This document shows positions 34,358 through 45,735 of a stretch of 64,000 bases of DNA, piece after piece. Position numbers and translations under genes: made by a program. Source of the DNA: Ignelater luminosus. Taxonomy: Eukaryota > Arthropoda > Insecta > Coleoptera > Elateridae. Location of the stretch: the NCBI GenBank assembly GCA_011009095.1, contig VTPC01000450.1, positions 32,936-96,935 on the forward strand. The letters run 5' to 3'. The stretch's first letter is position 1. Each line of letters opens with the position of its first letter. A model generated the notes under the pieces. It was not told where the DNA came from, did not search any database, and saw only the letters and a program-made list of their open reading frames with translations.

Positions 34358-35190
34358 TTGGGCTTCTTTCTACATGTAATGCTTGCTACCATATGTCATA
34401 AGATTTCTAAGATCAGGCCAGTCCATTTTGTTAATTTTATTGATAATCATTCCAGATACGATATGCAGACGACCAACGCCTTGGAGAGACATGCAACTCC
34501 ATATCACAGCAACGGTTGGATGCTTAATTGTAAGGAGTACACATTTTGGAGAATATTCTTTTCTAGAAGACCTTCTAAAATACATACGTATTTCCGGAAT
34601 ATTTGATATTTTTTTGATATTAAAAGTTGATTCTTCACTAAATAGCACCTTCTGTCAGTGGCGTAAATAGTGGACACAAAAGCCTGCAGTGTCGGGGGGG
34701 GGGGGGGAATGATTTGGGGGTCTCACAGTCGTTTACAGATATGAAATAAAAATAGCCATATAATTAGAAAAGTCTGAATAAGCGAAATTTCTACTGTCCA
34801 GTTCAATTGTTATATACCAATGTAAAGTGTTTTTTTTTTAAATATTATTACACATAAAATACTAAGAGGTCTCGAATTGCGGGGGAAGGGCTAAAATTAT
34901 ATTTACGCCACTGCCTTCTGTCACTGCTTCGTGGTCTAGTTTCTATTACCTTTAGCCCAATGCAGATGTATCTCGAAAGCAAGTGGCTTTTTCTGTAGTC
35001 TACACCTTCTTTGTTCACAACCAAGCAGTCTTCGACTTACAATGGACTACACACACCAACATTGATAGCTCCCATCATAATCTAGTGGAATTAAAACTTC
35101 TAGCGACTAGGCTTGTGGTTTTTAAGTTTTCCTTGGTCACCAGGTATGCAGTTTGTCATCAATCTTTCCCATTTCGGCATACATTTTGAT
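34358..35190 (-). pseudogene. Decayed Tc1-like transposase, split by a hAT MITE
   Basis: On the minus strand, 34370-34648 reads LFSEESTFNI, then RMYFRRSSRKEYSPKC, then WSCMSLQGVGRLH. This is the first-Asp/Glu region of a Tc1-like transposase (usual FSDES, PKC, WGCMS..GVG). The preceding part of the same protein (KKPLAFEIHLHWAKGN) lies at about 34940-35000, beyond the MITE at 34656-34913. Stop codons and substitutions (for example Glu for the catalytic Asp in SEES) show that it is dead. Confidence 0.75.
34656..34913. mobile_element. hAT-type MITE, 258 bp, with 8 bp target duplication
   Basis: Begins CAGTGGCGTAAATAG and ends ATTTACGCCACTG (terminal inverted repeats). It is flanked on both sides by the direct repeat CCTTCTGT (34648-34655 and 34914-34921), the 8 bp duplication expected of hAT elements. 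It contains a poly-G tract of about 15 and no coding sequence. Confidence 0.93.
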
Positions 35191-35828
35191 AACTCGAATA
35201 ACTAAAGACTTATTAGTAATTACACTTAACTTTGGCGTTTAACGACTAGAAAAATCTTAGAGCTGTTTGACACGGTAATATTTTTTGTACAATATTTCAA
35301 TGTAAATTTAATTAAAGAAAATTTTAAAGCGTGTCATACAGATTTGTAAAAATTGATTTAAATTTTGAAGCAAAAATTGAGAATATTTAGAAATCTTTCT
35401 ATTTATTTGTTAAAAATGCGTCAATATCTGCGCAGAATGCGAATTTCAGTAAACCACGTTAAAGAAGCTAACCTAACCTTTACGCCGCACACGTGTTCAC
35501 TGTTTATACCACAGGTTTATACCTTTACTCGTTAGTAGATGGTTAGCGTATTCAAAGCAAGGTGTCACCGCAGGTGGCTGTCCGTAGAGAAATTAATCTC
35601 TCTGTGGCCTGGAAGATCTGTAGTTGTAGGGGGTAGGAGCGGTACTCGTTGGAGAATTCTGGATAAGGTCGAAGTCGCGAAGACCGGCACGAAGTAGACG
35701 CCACGCTTATTCCCCGGCAGTTACTAATAGTTTTTGGCGACCGATGTGTGAGTGGGTGTCCAAGGACATCCAACAAGCCGCCGCACCAGTGGCGGCGTTG
35801 GATTCAAGCGTAGAACAGTTCCTTTCAG
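35191..35828. other. Intergenic, locally GC-richer, nothing recognised
   Basis: From about 35540 the base composition rises in GC relative to its surroundings and continues to the hAT-like ends at 35829. No protein or RNA family was recognised; it may be part of a larger mobile element. Confidence 0.3.
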
Positions 35829-36052
35829 CAGGGCCGGCCGGAAGTTTTGCGGGGCCCAGGGCAGCAGAATTTTGCGGGGGCCCTTGAAATAAAAAAAGAA
35901 GAAACACTGCTTTTTCAGACATTGTCTAATTTGTTTATTTTAAATATTTAGAAAAAATTAGAAATTTTATTTGTTCTGAACATATCGATACAAAGAATTA
36001 ATTATTTTTCTCTCAAGGCGCGGGGCCCTGGGCAATTGCACCGCAAATCCGG
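35829..36052. repeat. hAT-like element remnant with GC-rich inverted ends
   Basis: Starts CAGGGCCGGCCGGAAGTTTT, a common hAT-type terminus. The left arm (TTTGCGGGGCCCAGGGCA, GGGGGCCCTTGA) is the reverse complement of the right arm (TCAAGGCGCGGGGCCCTGGG, CCGCAAATCCGG). The last bases of the right terminus are replaced by the adjacent GA microsatellite. Confidence 0.65.
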
Positions 36053-36080
36053 AAAGAAAGAGAAAGAGAAAGAGAAAGAG

Positions 36081-36138
<58 letters not shown>

Positions 36139-36148
36139 NNNNNNNNNN
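36053..36148. repeat. (GAAA)n/(GA)n microsatellite ending in an assembly gap
   Basis: Purine run of GAAAGA then pure GA units to 36138, followed by ten N (36139-36148). The gap almost certainly reflects failure to assemble through the microsatellite, so the true array length is unknown. Ser-Leu and Arg-Glu open frames across it are artefacts. Confidence 0.95.
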
Positions 36149-36951
36149 TGTTTTGTGTGGGTATCTAGGTGTTGTATGTGTGCCGTGGAAGTTACTGTTC
36201 CGGCATTTGCCTTCACCGCCAAGGGAAACCACGGAAAAACCCTAGGCTGGTTTATCGAAGGGCTATCGGAGTGTTTTCAAAGACGTCCTCCATTTCGGGG
36301 GTAAGATGACTGGCGTTGCCGAGCAACCTGGCGGGTGGGTACTTAAATTTCTATGTGATACTCCGGGGTTGGACCCCCGCAGGTGAGTTGAGGAGATGGA
36401 TGGTTAGCGGTTTGTGTGCTCTTTTATATTCATTTTTAAGGTTAAAGGAGTTCGAATAACCCGAATAACACTGTACACACATTGTACCCGCGAAACTCGA
36501 ACATTATACGTCATTTTGGTAATGAGAACGCGAGAAAACGCAGGCACACCAACAGAAATTGACTCATTTTTGAAATTAAATCTATAATCGCGTCATGTAG
36601 GATTTATTTTTTCACGTTAATTTTGATATTATGTTTCTAGCAAGTTCCTTGCAGTAAAATTTACAATAAATTTTAATACATTTTTTATTTGAAAACTATA
36701 ACCGAGCCAAACGGCTAAAAATGATGAAAAAGAATTTCCCATTGCTTTTGATTTGATACTTTTGTTTATTTTTTTGCTTCTTTTGGAATATCATTTTGCA
36801 ACTTTTGGAGAAATTAATAGTAGGTAAGTTGAATGAATTCTAACTCATTGCAGGGCTTATTATACTTACAATATCACTCGAAAATAATCTTTTTATAATC
36901 GATTTCAGCTAAGTTAGACATTCACAGTATTGTAAAATGGAAGCTCAACTA
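36149..36951. other. Intergenic, nothing recognised
   Basis: The first 250 bp after the gap are GC-richer than the surroundings, then AT-rich. No coding or RNA feature supported. Confidence 0.4.
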
Positions 36952-37390
36952 CAGTAAAACTCCACATATCCGGACTAATAGGTTCCAAACGTGATCCGGT
37001 TACGCAGAAATCTGAATAATTGGATTATTCACGAAAAACGGTTATATCTTAGGGGAAAAACGAAATTTGCGTAAAATATTAATTTTATTGGCTATAAAAA
37101 CAACATTGAATAAATTTAAACATTTATTTAAACATATCAGACAATGTCAGTTGTTTTGATGTCTGGACTCAAATTGATACTATCAGACGGTGCCGCATCC
37201 GGTTCAGTAGCAATGTCGTCTTCGTTTTCCGCATCTTCAAAAAGCCCAAACACAGCAAACTAGACGTAACGATCGACTCGACACGACACGTCTGCGCGCG
37301 CCTACTGACTCAATGTTGCCAACTATGCAGCATCGATCCGTATAACTGGCGATCCGGATGACTGGAGTTCGGATAAATGGAGTTCTACTG
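36952..37390. mobile_element. Tigger/pogo-type element, 439 bp, TA target duplication
   Basis: The left end CAGTAAAACTCCACATATCC and right end GGATAAATGGAGTTCTACTG are inverted repeats typical of pogo/Tigger elements, flanked by TA on both sides. The minus strand near 37160-37250 keeps an acidic stretch (EDAENEDDIATEPDA) like the C-terminus of Tigger transposases, so this is an internally deleted autonomous copy. Confidence 0.8.
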
Positions 37391-38639
37391 TACTTATGTC
37401 AAAACTAAATTTGCATAGATCTGAGCCAAAGTTTTCTTTTGTTGACATTTGTAAGACATTTGGAAAAACAAAATTTAATTCAAATTTTCAACCAATACCA
37501 CTGTAAAATATTGAATGGTTTAAAAACAGTTATAGTGAAAATCGACCAAAACACTAAAAGCAGAGTTCAACCTGTTGAAAATAATCTTAATAAGTCTTGG
37601 TGAGAACATATTAAGCCATTTCTTTGTCTTTTTATTTTAAGGCATTTAACTAAGTCTACTTTATGGATTAGTAATTCAGAATCTGCAATTTAATAAATGC
37701 GAGCAATATTTTCAGTCTGAATCTTAATAAATAAAAACAGTGCTATTTGTTAAAAATGAGTTGCTGCAGCAGTTTTAGGAAATTCAGAGACAGATTCTTT
37801 AGGGCTTAGCAATTCGCCACATACTGCTTCTCAAAAAGTTTAAGATATGCAAACTATATCTTAGGGAAGGCTTTGGAGATATGCTATCTTTTGTTTGTTC
37901 AGTCTATTCGTCTTAAATTGAATGGTAAGAGAAAAATTGCAGCACCCTACCTTAAACATTTTTCTGTTGTACTTTTTTGCTACTACAGCCAAATTCAATG
38001 TGAAAATGTGTTAAGGTTATGGTCTGGATGGCAAAAGACCACCTTTAATCTACTGTACCCACTCAAACAAATTATATTTTTCTCATGTAGATACTATTTT
38101 GAGATGTTAGGATATTATTTTAGGTATTAACTATTGACTATTATTCAAAGATTTATGAATTAGTTACGTCCTTGGATTAGAAAAAAGGAAACGTGGAAAA
38201 ATTTTGCAAGCCTTACTCAGTTGTTTCTTTTTTAAATGCCATTTTCTATCTTGCAGTTTGCAATTTTCTATCACTTATGGTTTGTCCAGAAATGACGTCA
38301 ACTTTGAACTTTTAATCTTACATAGGACACCCTGTATATTTTGCATATTTGGTATCAATATCTAATATTGTGTTCAATAGTACCACTTCTGTAGCGTTTT
38401 GTTTAGGAATTTCTCTTCTATTTAAAATGATTTAATGATCTGCAAGGCCAAGACCACTCACAAATGATTCCTTTTTAATAAACAGTCCACAGAAAACAAA
38501 CTAAGTTGATTACTTCAGAATAGTCAAATCATAAAGAAATTGTTCATGTGATTGATATGTTGTGCTCTACAGAATATTCTAACAAGAATGCAGAAGTACT
38601 TAAAAGATGAAAGAGTTATGTTTTGTGTATAAGTGTACA
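37391..38639. other. Intergenic, nothing recognised
   Basis: AT-rich. One open frame (37873-38130, plus) has no family resemblance. A minus-strand ACAGGGTGT motif occurs at 38327-38335, the same motif as near 11694, 18822, 19384 and 62225. Confidence 0.4.
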
Positions 38640-38899
38640 AGTGATTGTAAATGAATGAGGATGGATTGAATTTGGCGCCACATTTAAATTATTTTCATGT
38701 TGGCACTACTTGTTAACTTTTTGGAATCTGTCAAATAATATAATCTATCTTTTTTTGAGGTTATATAGTACTGTTTGTTGTTATACTTTGTAAACAACAC
38801 AGATTTGACAGATTGCAAAAAGTAAACAAGTAGTGCCAACATGAAAATAATTTAAATGTGGTGCTAAATTTAAATCATCCTCACTCATTTACAATCACT
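38640..38899. mobile_element. Foldback MITE, 260 bp, ~105 bp arms
   Basis: Left arm AGTGATTGTAAATGA...TTTAAATTATTTTCATGTTG, GGCACTACTTGTT, AATCTGTCAAAT is matched by its reverse complement on the right, ending TCATTTACAATCACT. The loop is about 50 bp. The arms differ by few substitutions, suggesting fairly recent origin. Confidence 0.85.
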
Positions 38900-39116
38900 C
38901 TCTAGGTATACCTAAATAAATCTTATAGAGTTTATATTTTTTATATAAGCACTGTACAATATATTTATTTATAAAATTTATAAACCATAGGATCTTCTTT
39001 ATATTACTCTAACCATTATTTTATACTCAACATTCCTTAAAGTCTATAAACAGTCAACTTGAGCAAGTACAATTCAACAATAACAAAAAATTAAATTAAT
39101 AGACTAACAGGTACAA

Positions 39117-42100
39117 TCAAGGAAGTACTTTATAAGGATTTAAGATTCCATTAGGATCCATCATTTTTTTGATGTCTTTCATTAACTTGATAGCACTTTC
39201 GCTTTTCGAATAGTGAATATATTTTTGTTTCCTGAAGCCAATACCATGCTCAGCACTCACACTTCCTTTCAGGTTTGAAGTGAATTCATAAACATACGGT
39301 TCAATCTTTCTTAATATGTCAGGCCTAAATTCAGGTACAGATATATTGAGATGAATGTTGCCATCTCCTAATAAAAGAGAAACAACTAAATTAAACCAAC
39401 TGCTTGTTATCTCAATAAATAACTTACCAATATGCCCATAACCTGAAACACGCACAGCATCTTTACCTACTTTTTCCAACATTGCAGGTACTAAGGAATA
39501 AAAGTCTTTTATTGGAAGTGATATATCATATTTAAAGACATATCCATCATGCAGTAATCCTTCAGTTATTCGTTCACGAAGTTCCCATATTGCCTGTAAA
39601 ATATAATTTGTTACAAGGAATTTTACACAAGCAGTTAGTTACATTATTTGTCATACTCTCATTTTCCCAGGTTCATTTGTAACAGTGCCATCCAAAACAG
39701 TTCCATCATTCATCACATTTTCAAGAAAATGGTTTAATTTTTCTTCATCATGTTTATTATTACTACCAGATGTTTCTATAAGCATATAAAATGGGAATTC
39801 CTTAATAGGAGACTTTAATTGACAATGTCCAGTTGATACATCCAGAGACTTTGCATCAATCATCTCACAAGATGATAATATTTCACCTAATTCTTGTTTT
39901 GCTTTCCTGAAGGTAGTTAGAATATCTTCAAAAGATTCAAGACCTATAATAGAACATTATGTATTAAAGACTAGTACTGCAAATGACAAAATAAACAAAC
40001 CTAGAAATGCTAAATTTATAGCGTTTGGTCTAGGTGGACACTGGATTGCAACTGTAGTGATGATGCCCAGTGTTCCTTCTGAACCAATAAATAGGTGTTT
40101 CAAATGATATCCAGTGTTGTCCTTTTTTAGGGTACTTAAACAGTCTACTATTTCGCCATCAGCTTTTACCTGCAGTTAGAAAACTATGTAAACTAAGTTT
40201 GGGTGATGAAGCAGTTTGAAAAAATGATCACAAGTTGCAACTAATTTAGCATAAACCAACAATTGGACGTCCTTTTTTGATACAAGATCCGTCGGAATGA
40301 TAACACACATGAAATAAACATTTGTTAGGACATCTTACGAATGTCCAATAACGCATGTCCAAAGAACGTCCGCATAAGCTCCAAAGATGGTAAGAAAGTC
40401 TGTCTCGATCACAGGTACTTGTAACTTATTGTCAGAACTATATTCAAACCTTCCACTGTTGAGTATCTGACACCAATGGCATTGTATTTCAATAATCAAT
40501 TTACTCGAAAGTCTCTTTAAAGTTACAAATGCATCTAAATTCTGTTTATGGTTGTTTTTGCATACAATTTCAGGTAAAGGGAGTAAGAGAAAAAGCTAGA
40601 GATGTTTTGGAAGTTTTGTAGTTCTTGCTAACTTTATGATGATTATTGACAACAAAATCATATGGACTACATTGGAAAAAATCCTATCCAACTGACTGTT
40701 GGTCTTATTAAGAATAGATAATCTATGTCGTATAGACCGTAGATATTTCAATTTTTAAAACCATCACGCAAATTAAAATTCTAAAACTCAAATACTTACT
40801 GCTTCCAACCCCAAAACATTTCCATGAAGATTCCCATATCTCAATAATCTTAAACCACCAGCATTTGTTGCAACATTTCCACCAATATGACAAGAACCTT
40901 TAGCGCCCAAATCTAAGGGCATCATTAAACCTTTCTCTGATAAAAATTGATCTAATGCTTCCAATATACAACCAGCTTGACAAACTATCACTCCTACAAC
41001 AGAATAAACAAACATAATGAGATCAATAAAAGAGTAACGTTTAATGTAATGTAGATATACCAGAAGTATCATCTATACTAATTACATCATTCATTAACTC
41101 TGTTGACAGTACAACTTCGTCAAAAACGGGGACAGATCCACCCACAAGACCTGTATTTCCACCTTGCGGACATACTGCTATACGATGTTCATTACAATAT
41201 GCTAATATTTGCGATACTTCTTCAGTTGATTCTGGTTTTAAAACGCATTGACTGAAACCTATAATTTTAGAAACATTTTAAGTAGTTGCTGAAAATATCT
41301 TAATACTAACCTCGCACATTTTTAATCCAATCGATGTTATATTTCTCACAGTCTGATGGATCGTTTAGAACTTTTTCTACTCCTAATAAATCGACAAAAT
41401 GGAATAGGTGATTTTCGTTAAGTACGGCGTAATCCCCACGTTTAACGTCAGGATAACGGTCCTGTAATTTAATATATAGGATTAACGTGTTATGATTTAC
41501 GGTCTTACGGGTATCTTATCCTTAAAAGTAGAAAAAAGATTCTCGTTTTATACGATAGCAATAAGTATCAATTTTTCTCCTAGTTTTGTTAAATTCTATT
41601 TAATAAAATTATGCAAAAATAAGTATTTAGTAGAGCAATGCTTTTCCTCTATCTTACGCAATGTCCTACTAATTAATTTATTTTCAATAATTCATTAAAT
41701 AAGTAGGTGAAAATAAAATTTATAAAATCATCTGATGCTTGTATGTGTAACGTGTCTTATAAAACTCAACGACCCTATCAAGCTATCTCAAATAAATTAG
41801 AAGCAATAATGAAGGCTTTGATCAATTACGATCAGGTGCCAAAAAGAAGGCAATCAATGCGTCACGAGATGAGAAAATAGCGAGATTTCTACAACAGAAC
41901 AGAAATTCAATTCAAAAATTACAAGCATCTACAAGATCAACTCTCTGGATATCGGCCACACGATCATTTAATCTAAACCTGAAATATCAAAATAAGGCGT
42001 TTACAAAAGGTAAATTACACAAAACAAACACAAGTCCTCTCTCGATAATTTGAGAAACGCCATACAAGGTAGAAATCAACCGATCTCAATTTAATCAAGC

Positions 42101-45100
42101 AGAAATCGATCAAGAACGAACAAATCTACTTATGACCGATTCTTCCTGATACTGTTTGATGCTTATTGCGTAGGGAAATGTCTTACCCAAGTTAAAGGAT
42201 CAGGATCAATCCATCGCATTCTTGCAAAATTCAACAGTACTGTGGATTCTCATAGTCTTGTGGGCATTCAAATTTTTGTGGACCTTGCGGTTTTGCAGAT
42301 TTCTGAGTTCTTAGATTTTTAGAAGATCTTCACGTTTTTTCAAATGTAGGGTTTTTGAACAATCCTCCATCACATCATTGTAGATCTCTGAATTCTTTTG
42401 AGCCTTAGAGCTCTTGCAGACTACTTGATCCTTGATGGCTTCTGGGCCGGGGCATTGATCCCAGTCTGACCGGGTGCAACGACTTCTCATATCCCTCAGT
42501 AGTTCAGTATAGATGAGTATGTACGGAGAACATTGGACTTCACGTGTAAATAGCAAACACATGCAAATTTTAAAGATGCGTTCAATTGAAGCCTAACATT
42601 TATAATTTTATGGATCGGACTTTTACTAAGTAATTTAAAAAAGTGGATCTACCACTACCGTTAGTGGATGATCAGCGGTCAGTCTGCATATGACTCCAGC
42701 TCAAGTTTTGATCTCTTGGAATCTTCTACTCTCTCTACTCTGTTAGTAAGATCTATATGATGCCGGGAATCATCAGGTCATTGTTTTCCTGAAAAAACCA
42801 GTATTATTCCACATACGGTAGTAAAAAAATGAGAAATTGATCTAGAGTGAGATTCTTAATCAGAGAAGATGCAAATCTTCCATACTCGTTTTTGATCTCT
42901 CGAAACTTAGAACGTTAGTAAGACAGGGTGGTAGCCAGAAGCAAAAGTTTGGGCGGGCAAATAAAATTTCTGGTAGGGCAAAAATCTCCTGTTGGTTATT
43001 TTATTATTCTTTTCCTATTATTTTAGAGCGAGCATCTCCCGCCCTAGCCGGTCCCTGGCTACGGTCCTTTAGTAAGACCCATCAACAAGTCACTGTTCGC
43101 TTTGAAAGCCAGCATTCTTTACAAACATGTATGTCCATCAAGTGAATGTGCTTACTCTGCTGTCCTAGTCATTTCAAGTCTTGGTTTAAAAAAAAATGTT
43201 TACCTAACGTGGTTCTTCTGTTAGATTCTTAAAGTGGTCATTGTCCAGCAGTGCGCAAGAAGTTATTTCATCAAATAAAAATTTTAAATTAATGACAATA
43301 CCACAAGGTACAACAAGAAATATTCTGCATATATGGTTTTCGTACATAGAAACATTTTGTTAGGTATTTGCCTGATACGATTCTTTTATTGGACCCACAA
43401 TTACAATTACATGAATCTTTAGCACCTTTAGTGCATAACCAGTTGCCTTGTCTTCATTTTAGTGGTTATTTAAGTAAACGTCTTCCTGAATTTGAAAATT
43501 CGGTAAACTTTTGAACTGATACACCAAGGTGGTAAAATTGCAATAGTGAAATGTGTGTTTGGTGCAAGAAACACTAAATACAATTAAAGCAAAAGATACA
43601 TTCCATGATACTCTCGAGATAGCGACATATATTGTTAGGTTATAATAAACTGTATAGTGTTCGCAACTACCATACGAAGTAAGATCTCAAAAGTTTTCTT
43701 TAGACCAGGTAACCAGGTATGAAGAAGTCCTCGTGGGATTCCCAACAAGAGATGAAAGGAGTCGAATTTATATTTACTACAGAAAGTCGTGGTGCCCAAG
43801 GGACGTGCCTTGGATGCTTTGCCGGAAAAATTGTTCTTCAAATCGAGCAAATAAAAAGAGTAAAATTTTAGAAAATGTTTTTTCAAACGAAGACAAAGTT
43901 AAAAAAAAAATCTCAGAAAAGAATCAGCAAGAAAAAACAGAAAGTATGAAAAAGAGGATGGCTTTCGAGGCGTGGGGGTCGAGGGTGAACTTAACCGCAA
44001 AATCTTATTGAGTGAGGAGACTGTTATGAAGCTTTCCGGTTTGAACCATTGGGATCTCAGAAATTGTAAGAGATACGAAGTCGGTTAAATTAGAAGAAAT
44101 TTGGCTATTTTGAAGATCAATTTACCTATGCTTTTGCTATTTCAAAAAAGTTCACGGCTTAGTAGACCAATGTTTGCCTTCCTTCTCTCCCAAAACCTCT
44201 TCATCCTCTCGCCGTGGGTCTTCCTCCGCGCCTGTATCCGGGCTGCGCCGGGCCTGATTGTTTGAACATCCGCAAAGTGGTGGTCGTCGATCAGTTGCCT
44301 GAATCTATTTATGTTCTGTACGATGTCGTCGTTGATGCCGATTTTCTGAAGGTCTTTATCAATTTCTGTTAGCCAGTTGTTTTTTTACTGTCATGGAGAG
44401 GGTGATCCTACAGTTGTCCATTCGCAGGATATGCCTGTAGAGTCTTAACCGCCTTTTCCTAAAAGTATTTGTTATTTTTGTGTTCAAAAAAAAAGAAAAC
44501 ACTTCCAACCTAACAAAATAAAAGCATGGCCTGTTACGACCCAGAAACAGCGTGAACGAAGTATAGATAGATGAGTGAATTAATGTAAAAGACATTCAAT
44601 TTTGTTTTCCTAGGCTGCTTTGATAAGACGATTAAATAAACACCTATTATTTCTAGGGCCGCCGGCGCGGCGGCGTGGCGCTAGTTTTTTGGTCGCCCCC
44701 ACAAAAAATGCTTTCCGTTGTCCTAATCATCTTGCTTCTTTTAAAAAAGCTGTAATTCGTAATTTCGGTTGATTGATGCTCTACAGATCGTATGGTATTT
44801 CCTAAATGATTTAGAATAAGTTTAAATTTTAAAAGACTCCTTTCTCCGTTGCTATAGTTACTGACACTTAACAGAAATCTGTACAACAATGCTATGTTAG
44901 ATAAGGCAAAAGAAAGAATGTTTTCTTAAATATATCCAGCAGGGGTAAGTATGAAACTAGTGAAACTTCCAATTTGCATTGAAAAATTTATTACTTTAGT
45001 AGTCAGAAAAGTTGTGTTACTGTTTGTAAATTATTCTTTTCAGTGATCAGATTCTGACAGAACCCAAAGTTTTTTGGACTTCCAAGTTCTTGCGGCCCAC

Positions 45101-45735
45101 CGATCCTTAGAAATATCAGAGCCAGACACTGATTTCAACTTCTTTGGTACTTAGTTATATCACCCAAGTGCGCAAAGACCTCCCAGTCTTCTCGTTAACA
45201 GAAATAATAACACACTGCCGTGTTAGTTCTATGTGCAGGAGAACCCCTGGAAACGCATATTCATAATTTTTTTAATGGGCCTTTATTAGAAACTTTATAA
45301 CACTCGGTTTCGTTTGAATTTTATTTCATAGATACACAGATTAACAATTTTTTGGGTTTCATTTCATATGAAATATTGAGGTTAAAGCGAAAACTTTATT
45401 AGTATAATTTATATCAGCCTAGGACTGAAACACTTTTTAGACACTTATTATTTCTATTGAATGTAACGTTGAATTTAAATTTTGGGTGCCCCAAAAATTT
45501 GGCTGCCGGACCTGTATATACCAAGTTTGAAAACAAACATCGGTGAGATGTTCGTGCATGTCCCTTAGCGAAATTCATAAGAATTAATTTGTACTCACTT
45601 TTGTCACCAGCAATAACAAATTCAGTAGGCATATTTACTTACTTTAGTTAGTTGCGGCAAAAAATTTCTAGCGTGAGTGCAATAATTTACATTTGTAGGC
45701 ACTATAGATCCTATTCGTCTCAAATTTCGCAACAT
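39117..45735 (-). CDS. D2HGDH: D-2-hydroxyglutarate dehydrogenase, canonical copy B (502 aa, eight exons)
   Basis: Exons (minus): 45643-45735, 41311-41461, 41061-41258, 40800-40993, 40001-40169, 39657-39943, 39428-39593, 39117-39367; 1509 nt, open throughout. Exon 1 encodes an Arg-rich 31-residue mitochondrial-type presequence ([10 protein letters not shown]...LPQLTK) and joins in phase 0 to [19 protein letters not shown]. The FAD loop is standard ([14 protein letters not shown]). The substrate contacts known from human D2HGDH are all present: Arg370 and Thr374 in RERIT, Lys385 in YVFKYD, Asn427 in GDGNIHLN. Zinc ligands His418, His425 and Glu459 are also present, as are ETSGSN and the C-terminus [10 protein letters not shown]. 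Exons 3-7 have the same lengths as in copy A (198, 194, 169, 287, 166 nt). The first intron is 4.2 kb and holds transposon debris. A minus-strand AATAAA at 38964-38969 suits the 3' end. Confidence 0.95.
40170..40799. other. Intron 4 of D2HGDH-B, nothing recognised
   Basis: 630 bp AT-rich intron between exons 4 and 5. No repeat ends or coding features noted. Confidence 0.5.
42925..43068. mobile_element. Small MITE, 144 bp, with ~10 bp flanking direct repeats
   Basis: The ends AGGGTGGTAGCCAG and CTGGCTACGGTCCT are inverted repeats. The direct repeat TTAGTAAGAC flanks both sides (42915-42924 and 43069-43078). A hAT element would give 8 bp; the match here may be extended by chance or by uncertain element ends. 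Confidence 0.75.
44143..44480 (-). pseudogene. LINE (non-LTR retrotransposon) ORF2 C-terminal remnant
   Basis: The minus strand reads [20 protein letters not shown], then after a frameshift [19 protein letters not shown], and later [14 protein letters not shown] before a stop. This is the RRLxxxGHIxRM ... WxxEIxxDLxxxGI ... ERMKxxW pattern at the end of many insect LINE ORF2 proteins. Only the 3' end is present, as expected from 5' truncation. Confidence 0.7.

Larger units (their letters stand above)
41462..45642. other. Intron 1 of D2HGDH-B (4.2 kb), transposon debris
   Basis: Holds a small hAT-like MITE (42925-43068), a LINE 3' fragment (44143-44480) and a GC-rich hAT-type end near 44656 (AGGGCCGCCGGCGCGGCGGC). 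Plus-strand fragments near 43375-43580 ([32 protein letters not shown]) look protein-like but match no family that I recognise. Confidence 0.5.

Noticed and set aside
36002..36245. Open frames rich in Ser-Leu or Arg-Glu repeats across 36 kb
   Set aside because: They are translations of the (GA)n microsatellite and the N gap, not genes.
45414..45632. Minus-strand frame [11 protein letters not shown]... as alternative first exon of D2HGDH-B
   Set aside because: Its possible donor leaves phase 1, while exon 2 needs phase 0. The exon at 45643-45735 fits phase, gives LPQLTK-DRYPDV and a mitochondrial presequence.
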